Part shown: positions 34,990 to 48,242 of the stretch, piece by piece
Position numbering within the stretch: position 1 is the first letter of the stretch
Layout of the letters: each line of letters starts with the position of its first letter
Notes under the pieces: model-generated
Databases searched by the model: none
What the model was told of the DNA's origin: nothing
The model's input: only the letters and a program-made list of their open reading frames with translations
Origin: Ptychodera flava
Lineage: Eukaryota > Hemichordata > Enteropneusta > Ptychoderidae
NCBI RefSeq assembly: GCF_041260155.1
Contig: NC_091932.1
Coordinates: 4,735,501 to 4,799,500 of the forward strand
DNA length: 64,000 bases
Reading direction: 5' to 3'
Made by a program: the position numbers and the translations under genes

Positions 34990-36070
34990 CTTAAATTAAC
35001 AAAGACTGTCCCCATACCATTATAATTTTGGAATCATCATACAATACTTTGTTCCAAAAGTATGCAAATTATGGTAACATGACCTCATTAAGTATTCAAA
35101 ATGGCGGCCAATATATAAAATATTGTATTTTTTCAACATATTTCTTTATTTTCATAGGAATTCCTCATTAATTCATCATTTTTCATCACCAAACCTGTTT
35201 TCTATCACGTCAGCATGGACTGCAATGAAATTGTGACAAAAATTTTGAAAAAACACAGATATTTTGTATCATTTTGACCTGCTAAGTGTAATGTAAACAA
35301 AGGCTCTGTATAAGTGTTAGGTCAGTCAAAGCATAATGTAACATAACATCCAGCACCTAATATTATGAAATATTTCCACAGTAAATATGTATATTTTGAA
35401 TGACAATAACACACTTGTCCCAAAATATGCTAATACTGGTCATGTGACCTAATTAGGTATTCAAAATGGCCGCCAACAATATAAATGTATCATTATTTTA
35501 CATGTTTTCCAATTTTCCAGTAAAAGATAATCGATATTTTATCATATCCCAATGCATAATCACATTTTAGAGTCCCATTACCATGGACTTTGATGTAAAC
35601 TTTATACATTATTATAAACTTTACACAGATTTGATAAACCTTACACAGATTTTCTGGTCTTCACTCATAAGTCAAGAATTACACACAGCGCCTTGAATAG
35701 GGTTCAGACAGGTCAAGGTATCCTATTTATATCATCTGACTATTGAATTTATCAAACTTTGTCCTCAATTGCAAGATATTTTTGGAATTCTAGTATATTG
35801 CCCCAAAAATATGCAAATTCTGGTCACATGACCTCATTAAATATTCAAAATGGCAACCAGTATTCTAAATTTACAATGATTTTCACATATTGCTTCTCTT
35901 TCTGACGACATTCTAAAGAATTTATTACTTCCCATTTCTCAATTATGTCTAAATGTATATTAGATTCTGTTGTCTACAACTGATGGTTTCAGCAAAATGT
36001 TTGTAACATCATTTTTATGAACCTAATAAAAGCTTCGTTCAAATCACAGTGTACACTACCAGTACAATCA
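34990..36070. repeat. Tandem repeat with a unit of about 370 bp, three diverged copies
   Basis: A core phrase recurs at about 35066, 35430 and 35808: ATGCAAATTCTGGTCACATG in its third copy, followed by ACCT(C/A)ATTA and ATTCAAAATGGC. Between cores, shared phrases include ACCATGGACT/AGCATGGACT and GGTCAGTCAA/GACAGGTCAA at similar distances. It is non-coding and AT-rich. Confidence 0.7.
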
Positions 36071-36721
36071 TTTTGCAAAACTCAGAATTTGATTCTTCGA
36101 GTTTTGCATACTTCATCCAATATACATGCAAAAACATAAGAATACACAATTTTATTGTCACCAAAAACAATATTTATTGTTTCTCTTTAGTAAAAAAGTA
36201 AAAATAATGTAGCAACGCCCTAATAATCAGACTGAAACCTTCAAAATGTCACAAGGGAACCATTTCCGGATAAGGTGGGTTTTGTGGCATGTACATCATT
36301 AGTATAATAAAATTAGGTCTTAGAACACAACACTGTCAATGTTGATGATGTCGCTGTCTTTTATCATATTCTGAGCTCTGCATGTCATCTCCAAGCCTTC
36401 CTCTTTCCATCCACCAACAGTAACATTGAAGAGAAAAAAATGCAGAAAGGTCTGCAGTATATTGTCTTTTCAAAGTACAGTACTGTATGTAAAACCTACT
36501 AAAACTTTCTCAGTTTGTTTTCTCAATTATAAATCGCATACAATAAATCTCATTCTGTCTTCAATTGCATTTTGACTGTCAACTCAGACCCCCTTATATG
36601 GCGTTATTATGATAACCTAGCCTTGGTAGTGAGATATAATATCGACATCATTATATGCTATTACATTTTTACGTATTCAGAAACCACAAAGCATTTTTGA
36701 AATACATACAATGTCAGCGGA

Positions 36722-36945
36722 TGTTTATAATTATTACAAAATGCGTTGATTAATGTTACAAAACGCGATTTATTACAAAACGCTGATACCCTTGTTACAA
36801 ATCGCGTAAACAATATTTTATTACAAAATGCTGATACCCTTATTACAAAATGCGTAGACCATTTTATTACAAAATGCTGATACCCTTATTACATTTTGCG
36901 TAAGTTATTACAAAACGCGTCGTATTACAAAATGCCGCAGTACAT
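36722..36945. repeat. Array of TTATTACAAAA motif, right arm
   Basis: The inverted counterpart of 31494-31756: about nine copies of TTATTACAAAATGC and variants, with CTGATACCCTTATTAC recurring. Confidence 0.85.
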
Positions 36946-37216
36946 ACGGCAATGACTCAAAAATAAATGATTTCTCGGTTTTCATTCAACGTCAATATTG
37001 GATGCTTAGTTCGGGAACTTACAAGGAGGTAAAATGACTCCATGGGCATACGAAATCTAAATTCGAAGGTAGCTTCAAGTTGGAAATAAATTCAACGCAA
37101 TCACTGCACTCGACAGATCACAGCCATGCTTATAATAGCCCATACCTGACCCTACTTTCATTAGCAGCGCAGCCAGCGGTTGGGTCAGGGAACCAGACTT
37201 TACCCAGTCTGCATAC

Positions 37217-39227
37217 AGCCGTTTGGGTTATCAGTCAGAGGTTACTAGGCGCTCATTGGTTGCACGTTCTGTGATGTCATTTTTGGCGCATCCTTCGGTC
37301 GCGACATTTTCATAACATCTGAATTCATAACATTTCATTTCATTGATGCCCTGATTTGATTAATATTTTAACTCATACTTTTACTGTTGTATACCCAGTG
37401 TTACAATTTGAAACAATTAAGTAGCATAATTCATTTTATGCCTATGCTTCAGTTTCTCATCTTCCACCTGAAAATATCTTGAATTGGTTCCGGAACTCAC
37501 CCCAATATTGAATGTTTCGCAAAAAGATTCCTGTATGAGGGGAGGTGGGAAAAGATGCCAGAATTCACAAAGTTGAAAAAAATCCAGGTGAAGTAGGGAG
37601 AGAAAAATGCTTCAGAGTTCCAAGCATCCCTCATATCAAATGGTTCACTCCTAAAGGTTGCTTATAAGGTTTTGAAAATCGTTTAACGGGTACTGTTATA
37701 TTGTTTTCGGAGAATCTCGCTGAATCCAGCCAACAGCTCACCAACTTGCTCTAAACGATAGCCGAAAACTGCAGCATCCTGGTTTCATGATCATCTATTC
37801 CGGGTTTCATGACGTTTCCGTAAGCAAAGAATCACACACTGAGGCAGGAAGTTTTAGGGCCTGCCGATTGGTAGGGCGATATCACGTTGTAGTTGAGGTC
37901 AATAGGAAGCTTTTGTAATTGAAGAAGGCCTACGGGAAGTTTTCCAGCAGGGGAACGTCGAAAGTAGAGCAATTGGAAGGTTCTCAAATCGTTCCAGGAG
38001 AACAGTTGTGAACAGTTTTCCCTTTAACTCCGAATTTTAAGTTTGTTCAAACTATCACCGGACAGCTCGTGTAACTCATATCTGGAGAAAATTGCCCAAA
38101 AGCGGTAAGTTAAGCAGCCCCTGCACAAACGTGGGCACCGCCCAAAATTTCATCCAATTAGATTGCGTTACACCATCAAAGTATGAGAGAAGTGCATCAA
38201 AATATAATTCTCGGTTTAACAAAGGTTAGTAGAGTGGATTTTTTAATTCGAAAACTTAATCGGGGAAGTCGAAAGCGTGCTAAAACTTTGAACAACCCCC
38301 ATACTTTGAGTTTCATTAGAAGATGAGCATTTCTTATTTATTTTCGAATATTAATTCATGCTGTTGTTAAATCAACCGTCGAGTAAAAAATTTAACTTCA
38401 GTCTCTAGCTTAAAATCCCACCCAAATCTAAAAGCATAAATAGATCGTCTAATAAAATGTTTAACTTAAAGTCTTTAGGTTAAATTCCACCCGAATCTAA
38501 AAGCATTATAAGTTTTTTTTATATCCGACGTTAATTGAAGTCGCACCTTCAAGTTGATTAGGTTTCTTTGAGTGATTGTAACTTCGATACTACTGAACCA
38601 CTGCTGAACAGAGTGATGGAGGGACTATGTACTAAGAGAGTTTTCTTTTTTGTTCGTTTTTAACCTTCCATGATTTATTTTTATTTGTTTAATTCGCGGA
38701 TGTCTGTTCTATATGATCTATTTCGAAAAGGAGTCAGAGAAGGGAAATAGCGACAGAGTTATATTGATTCTTCCTGCAAAAAAATGAAGCCGTTAGAATA
38801 CTTCAACTACCAGTAGTGTCACATTGTATTGAAATATGTGGGCTTTACACATCTGTGTAGCGTTAACTACCTGCATTACATACAAACGTCATCATAGTTC
38901 AATGCCATCGGCATGTCGCCACTTGGAAACCCCAAAACGAAATATCATAGTAATAGGACCGGATAAGTTGTTTCGGAGTTGAAATGATTTATTCTTACTT
39001 AAATTAGTAAATTTTATTTAACCATTGGACTTTAATCAGCGATCTGTTACATCGATAAAAAACCAACTGTCAACTAGTGAAATAAATCATGATTTTCTTA
39101 TTCATTTTTAAATAATGAGAAGATCAACCCCTTTTCCACGGAGAAGATAGAAATATTGTCAACAGATATTTTTGATAGCCATACACAATATTTTCAAGGA
39201 AACTAAGGGAATAAGTTGCATCTGTGT
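37217..39227. other. No gene recognised; one 68-bp tandem duplication
   Basis: Non-coding by inspection. At 38378-38508 a unit of about 68 bp is present twice, each copy carrying CGTC(G/T)A(G/A)TAAAA and AATCTAAAAGCAT. At 38585-38611 lies a 27-nt sequence that recurs, inverted and exact, in the centre of the foldback element at 44503-44529. Confidence 0.5.
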
Positions 39228-39630
39228 TGACCGAAGATAGTCTGGTCCCCTGCCCCATGCCTACCGCTGGCTGCGCTGCTCTCGGAGATAGGGTCAAGTA
39301 TGGGCTATTGATAGCATGGCTGTCATTGGTCAATAGTACGAGCGCAGTGATTGCATTGAAATTATTTCCGACTTAGGGCTACCTTCGAATTTAGATACTG
39401 TTTGCCCATGGAGTAATTTTTCCTCCATGGTTTCCCGAACCAAGCATCCTATATCGACATTGAATGGAAAACGAAAAATCACTTATTTTAGAGTCACTGC
39501 TGTACATGAAAAAGGAGGAATACTCTGTCACGTCTGAGAAAAAAAAACATAGATGATAACCATCATTTCACCATTAAATGCCATCATAGAAGTACAGAGT
39601 CTGAGACTTAAAAGTGAAGCCGAGCAAATA
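39228..39630. mobile_element. Third copy of the arm element, without the motif array
   Basis: It matches the complement of 36955-37216 over most of its length (AGTCTGGTCCCCTGCCCC at the left end, CTGGCTGCGCTGCT inside). Its right end matches the complement of 31360-31470 (GTACAGAGTCTGAGACTTAA). It shows that the outer arm exists as an independent mobile unit of about 400 bp. Confidence 0.6.
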
Positions 39631-42345
<2,715 letters not shown>

Positions 42346-43766
42346 ATTGATTAATATATATATAGCGCCTAATATACAAAGTTAGACAATGCTAAGTGGT
42401 GCTGTAAGTGATAATGAAAATGAGTGTTCAATGTTGACTATAGGTCTTTCCCCTAGGGTGGAGAGTTCCAACGGACAGGAGCTACTGAGGAGAGTGGCGA
42501 CCGTAGGAAGTCAGATTCCATCTCGGTGTGCTCTCTTCAACTATGTTTCGAAAATATGACAGAGTGTTATCTTTCAGTGTAGATAAGGGGAAGTCAAATA
42601 TCCGATATCGAGAAATTATGACAAACGAGTTGTTAAATGTAATGGTGTCATTCTGAGAAGAGCGGAAAGTGAAGCTCTTTGCAATGACCCTCCCGCTGTG
42701 CATACCAAAATCCCAAACCATCAACCATTTCCCTCTTCTCCCTATTCCCACTAGGATATCCAAACTGGCTCTCCATTTTCGAGAAAGCTCAGCAATGCCC
42801 TCTCCCGACTACAAAAGCCCCTCTTAACCTCTCTATGTAATCTCTCGGAACATTTCTAATAACGGCATCCTACCCTTTTCCCGCTCGCTTTGCCTTCTGC
42901 AAGTTGACAGTTGAACATCTCCTCGCCCGCTGACGATAAAAAATTGCAGACTGGACGAGAAACCACTTGCGAATAATTTGTTGGCTGTTGGCCACTGTTT
43001 TGAAATAGTACTTATTTAATTCTCCGTTCTGGAACTGTTTCCAGAGTTTACTGTTTATAACAATTTTTGTTCAAACTGGCGAAACCGTCGAAGGATACTG
43101 TTTATTGGAAAATCTGTTTACTATCAGCGGAAATGGAAAGATGAACTGAAAGTCTTAAACACTTTAATCGGTTCCCACCAGTCAAAGAAAGTAATCATGT
43201 GTTCTGGAAAGAGTTAAAAATGCATTCTTTGTTCTTCTGTATTCCTACACGCGTCATAAATCTTTAACTTTCCAAAAGCATTGATAGTTTACTAGTGTGT
43301 TTGGAGTGTATACAGAGATACATATATTTGACCTTTCGCACCAGACGTTTGTGAATGACAATTGTTGCTTTAAGATTTTGACCTTGTGCCGATATTTTTG
43401 ATTTTAGATATTTTGACCTTTTACCCACACTTCATTTCATAACTTCTTTCACATTGAAAGTACACGAGGGACATTACATGAAATAAAAATATCTCTCACA
43501 TAGAATGAACGTACCTCACGTGAAACGAACACATCCCAGATAGCTAGATTATGTGTAAAGTAAGTATACAGTTTGATGAACGTGTTATTATTTTAGCACA
43601 GAAATGTATAAAAGACAAAGATTTAGAAACAAAAATAAATCCATATAATCTACACCGGGACCGAGACGTAACTTTCTCAATTATCCTGCACAACCTTTTA
43701 CTATAACCTGAGTATGGACGTAGAGCCGCTCTTCATGATATATAGTAAAGATCTGAAGTGAGAGTA
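42346..43766. other. No gene recognised
   Basis: A TATATATAGCGCC phrase at 42356-42368 resembles the 3' tails of dispersed repeats, but no element could be bounded. No supported ORF. Confidence 0.35.
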
Positions 43767-45687
43767 AGGTGCGGAATTGTGTCTTTTCCTGAAAGCCATT
43801 CTAAACTACTTGTATTCCCTATGGGAGCTAAACTAGCTAAAAATGATAAACACGGCAAAAAATCCCGATAATTATCATTTTCTAAATAGCGTTCAAAATT
43901 TAGAAATAAGCTGTAGTTTAGAAAGTTTAGAAAGTCGGGCCTTAGGTTGAAATTTTTTTCCAAGGATATATCGGATAAAAACGATAATTATCACTTTCTA
44001 AATAGCGCTCTAGGTTTAGAAATTAGCTGTAGTTTAGAAAGTTTAGAAAGTCGGGCACGAGGTTGAAAAATTTCTTCCAAGGATGTATTGGATAAAAACG
44101 ATAATTATCACTTTCTAAATAGCGTTCTAAGTTAAGAAAATAGCTGTAGTTTAGAAAGTTTAGAAAGTCGGGCCTGAGATTGAAAATGTTTCACAAGGAT
44201 ATATCGGATAAAAACGATAATTATCACTTTCTAAATAGCGTTCTAAGTTTAGAAATTAGCTGTAGTTTAGAAAGTTTAGAAAGTCGGGCACGAGGTTGAA
44301 CATTTTTTCCAAGGATATATCGGATAAAAACGATAATTATCGCTTTCTAAATAGCGTTCTAAGTTAAGAAAATAGCTCTAGTTTAGAAAGTCGGAGTTGG
44401 AGTGAAAAATGTTTTTCTAAGGATATATCGGATAAAAACGATAATTATCGCTTCTAAATAGCGTTATAAGTTTAGAAATGAGCTGTAGTTTACTAAAGTT
44501 ATCTGTTCAGCAGTGGTTCAGTAGTATCGACAATTCTTATTATCGCTTTCTAAACTACAGCTAATTTCTAAACTTAGAAAGCGATAGTTATCGCTTTGTC
44601 TGATATATCCTTGGAAAATTTTTTCCACTCCAACCCCGACTTTCTTAACTACAGCTATTTTCTAAAACTTAGAACGCTATTTAGAAAGCGATAATTATCG
44701 TTTTTATCGGATATATCCTTGGAAAACTTTTTCCACTCCGAGCACAACTTTCTAAACTACAGCTAATTTCTAAATTTAGAACACTATTTAGAAAGTGATA
44801 ATTTTCGTTTCAATCCGATATATCCTTGGAAAAAAAAATTTCAATCTAAGGCCCAACTATCTAAACTTTCTAAACTACAACGTATTTCTAAACTTAGAAC
44901 GCTATTTAGAAAGCGATAATTATAGCTTTTGTCCGATATAGCCTTGGAAAACTTTTTCCACTCCAAGCCCGACATTCTAAACTACAGCTAATTTCTAAAC
45001 TTAGAACGCTATTTAGAAAGCGATAATTATCGTTTTTATCAGATATATCCTTCGAAAATTAACTTTTTCCACTCCAGGCCCGACTTTCCAAACTACAGCT
45101 AATTTCTAAACTTAGAACACTATTTAGAAAGTGATAATTTTCATTTTATTCCGATATATCCTTGGAACAAATTTTTCAAGCTAAGGCCTGACTTTTTAAA
45201 CTTTCTAAACTACAGCTAATTTCTAAACTTAGAACGCTGTTTAGAAAGTGATAATTATCGTTATATTCCGATATATCCTTGGAACAAATTTTCAAACTAA
45301 GGCCTGACTTTCTAAACTTTCTAAACTACAGCTAATTTCTAAACTTAGAACAATTTTTAGAAAGCGATAATTATCGTTTTATCCGATATATCCTTGGAAA
45401 ACTTATTCCACTCCAAGCCTGACTTTCTAAACTTCATTTAATTTCTACATTTAGAACGCTATTTAGAAAGCGATAATTATCGTTTTTATCCGATATATCC
45501 TCGGAAAACTTTGTCCACCCCAAGCCCGACTTTCTAAACTTCAGCTAATTTCTAAATTTAGAACGCTATTTAGAAAGCGATAATGATCGTTTCTGGCTAA
45601 ACTTTCTAAGTTTAGATTTAAATTTAGACAATGCTAATTTAGCTTTCTAAACTTCTAGGTAAACTTTCTAAACACAATTCCGCACCT
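43767..45687. mobile_element. Foldback DNA element built of about 118-bp units in two opposed arms
   Basis: The ends are 16-bp inverted repeats, AGGTGCGGAATTGTGT, flanked by TA on both sides (43765-43766 and 45688-45689), which fits a TA target duplication. Inside, the left arm holds about five to six units and the right arm about nine to ten units of the same roughly 118-bp sequence in opposite orientation. Each unit has CGATAATTATCG (a perfect 12-bp palindrome) or a close variant, GGATATATCGG, and several TTTAGAAA/TTTCTAAA motifs. The arms meet at a unique spacer near 44503-44529. There is no coding capacity. The termini and TA sites suggest a non-autonomous DNA transposon of the Tc1/mariner kind or a similar superfamily, but no transposase source is visible. 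Confidence 0.8.
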
Positions 45688-45689
45688 TA

Positions 45690-46253
45690 ATGGAGCTATT
45701 TACTAAGAAAGAAAACCCGAGCTGTGACACAATATTAAAGTGATAATATTGATAACACCTTTCCATGATATTTTTTCACTATAATTCTGTTCCATGAAAC
45801 AAAATGTTGTCATTTCCAGAGCGTATTGGTGTTGGTCGATGTAGTGTTTATAATATCCAACATTAATATAAACTGACCAATAAATTATATTCAGGACTGG
45901 ACAAAAATGAAATTGTGAATATTAAGATTAAGACACAGTGACTACTCACGTACATTTTTTGATTGAAAAGTAGAGCACTGGTATTAGGGCGTGGTTTGAG
46001 TCGAGAATAAGGAACTCAAATTGTAAGACATAATGAAAATACACTAAAAGACATCCGTCGGTGAAGTTACAGTATAGACACACATTTGTGAACTTAGAAC
46101 AGCGTCAAGTGGAGCTATAGGCCCTGTCACACCGTGAAGATTTAGCAAGCGTATGACAGCGTATTGTGACCATGGATGTAAAAAATAGATTTTTTTACAT
46201 CCATGTTATGACATAGCTTGACAATTGCTTAGAATTTAACCTGTGAATTTAAC
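45690..46253. other. No gene recognised
   Basis: AT-rich spacer. It contains a small hairpin at 46170-46206 (CATGGATGTAAAAAA and its complement). Confidence 0.4.
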
Positions 46254-46730
46254 TGTAGCGACCTACAGTAGCCCTGCACGTTATATCTCATGTGTTCGTT
46301 TTCTTGACCTTTTATTGTTTCAATTCCTGAAGTCATTATCAAGACCTAGACGACCTTTATCCTTGTTTGACATTGTGCTTAACCAAGAGCGACTTGACCT
46401 TGCTTGCCGATTGTTCTCAGTTAATTATAGCATGACTTTGCAGATTTTCACTCAATTTAAACTGTGCATTTTAGCATGTTAGACGGAGAACGCCAGACAC
46501 CGATTTAGGAGAACTTTTAGGACACGGTCCCTCCGTGGATGGACCGTGTTTGGGGACGAAAACCAGCGACGCCCCGAGACGACGCTCGACTGTGACCCTG
46601 ACGACTAGTGTAGGTCATAGAAGTTTTACCTTGTAACTTGTGTTACTCAGCTGAATAAAGTATTCCATGGTACTACAACTTAGAGTATTTCTGTGTACCT
46701 GTAGCCATCTCTTATAGAGTCAGGGTTACA
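46254..46730 (+). mobile_element. Probable solo LTR
   Basis: 477 bp starting TGTAGCG and ending GGTTACA, with an AATAAA about 75 bp before the right end and a GC-rich hairpin (ACACGGTCC / GGACCGTGT) in the middle. It is unrelated in sequence to the LTRs near 27-29 kb. No matching target duplication and no internal genes are visible, so it is probably an old solo LTR. Confidence 0.4.
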
Positions 46731-47459
46731 TCAAATAGAACACAGCTATTGTAAAGGGAAGTGATCAAATTTCACATATTGCTGGATGTGCGACTTTTTT
46801 AGTCCAGCATAACGAATGGCTATGGCTTTGTTGCCTACATAAATACTATGCTTGGCAGGGATTCAAGTACAGAAACTTGAAGAGATAAATACCAACGTTC
46901 ACACTCAATCGCAAATCAGTGGGCAGATATAATAAAAATTCGTCACGATAGCTTTTGTTAATTTCTTGTAACTCGAACCAACTGCATTCCCAGTTGCAGG
47001 ACAAAGTTGATAGATACCAGCCAGCTCACCTCGAAATAAATTTAAAGTAGAATAATTGATTATAACTGAAAGAGCAAAAGATACAATCTTTACTTGTATT
47101 CAATGAACCCATTGAAATGATTGAAATTTGTTCGTCAATGAAATATTTTTGAAATCCCCAATAGAAGGGGGGGGGGGTCATTTTTTTTTTAAATTTCGAC
47201 ACGGGCTCATACTTGCCTAAAATGCATTGTGCCAGCCACAAATTTCATCATTCAGTTGCAGTTTTCGTCGCGCCTTCACAATTTTCTTGCAAACAGTTCT
47301 GGACATCTGGTTATGCATAAAATGTGTGGAATACATTCACAGCTCATTCAAATACTGTATTCAAATTTAAGAATTGACACTTTTAAGTTCCTATCTTACA
47401 ACTGACATGACAACGATGTCATTAAAACACAGAATGACTGAATGTTTAAAATAAACCCC

Positions 47460-47561
<102 letters not shown>

Positions 47562-47611
47562 TGAATTTATATTCCACCTTTTGTTTTACATTTGTTGCGC
47601 GCAGGGGGGGG

Positions 47612-47672
47612 GGGGTCACCCTGTTTTCGAAAGTTGGAATGGGGGGTCACCCTGTTTTCGAAAGTTGGAATG
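47612..47672. repeat. 30-bp direct duplication in a G-rich element end
   Basis: A unit containing GGTCACCCTGTTTTCGAAAG is present twice in tandem, followed by a C-rich tract and TGACCAGTCCCTAA. It resembles the ends of the G-rich TIR elements near 27 and 30 kb but cannot be bounded as a full element. Confidence 0.7.
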
Positions 47673-47769
47673 GGGAAGTCAGCCACTTTTTGACGTCGGC
47701 AAAAAATAATCCACCGCCCCCCAGGCCGAAGAAACTGACCAGTCCCTAAAGCAATATATGTATCCATGG

Positions 47770-48242
47770 TCTCACAGCGCGCCCGTCAAACCAAACCCCT
47801 GTGTCTACTCTTTTTTGTGTCTGCCAAGAGTCACAAGGTCACCAGCATGCAGCAGTTCCCTTTTTACCCTTATCCAAAATCACTAATTTTCCTTCAATCT
47901 ATCTCTCAGCAGGCAGCATATACCCATGACTTCGCATTGCAGTTTGGGTAGTTTGTCGTGCAATACGTCTCATAAAAGAGGAAGAGTTGCACGATATGGC
48001 GTACGGGCCATATAAAATGCATCTAACATTTATCAATTATTTTGATTCATGACCCAAGCTACTCAGAGGAAGGGAAGTAGTTTTCAGTCAATGAAAGAGT
48101 ACAATAAATATATCGGTACCAGGAACTGGCGACTGAATATCTTTTCCAGCTGAAAACCTTTCAAAACCTAAACTGTAGTTATCTTTATCAACAGACAGCT
48201 GATACAGTCAAGCACAACAACGATTACGAGTTCCATATAAAG
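47770..48242. other. Upstream flank of the EgtD-like gene
   Basis: No repeat or ORF of note. The presumed first exon of the EgtD-like gene starts at 48243. No clear TATA box or initiator could be assigned. Confidence 0.3.

Larger units (their letters stand above)
31209..37216. mobile_element. About 6-kb element with long inverted arms
   Basis: The left arm (31209-31762) and right arm (36722-37216) are inverted copies. The outer part of each carries AGTCTGGTTCCCTGACCC and the related phrase TAGGGTCAGGTA; the inner part carries an array of a TTTTGTAATAA motif. A third copy of the outer part, without the array, lies at 39228-39630. The 5-kb interior is a patchwork: two hairpin elements with spacers (32103-33400), microsatellites, a 370-bp tandem repeat, and no gene I recognise. 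It could be one large foldback or TIR transposon, or two arm elements inserted in opposite directions. Confidence 0.55.
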
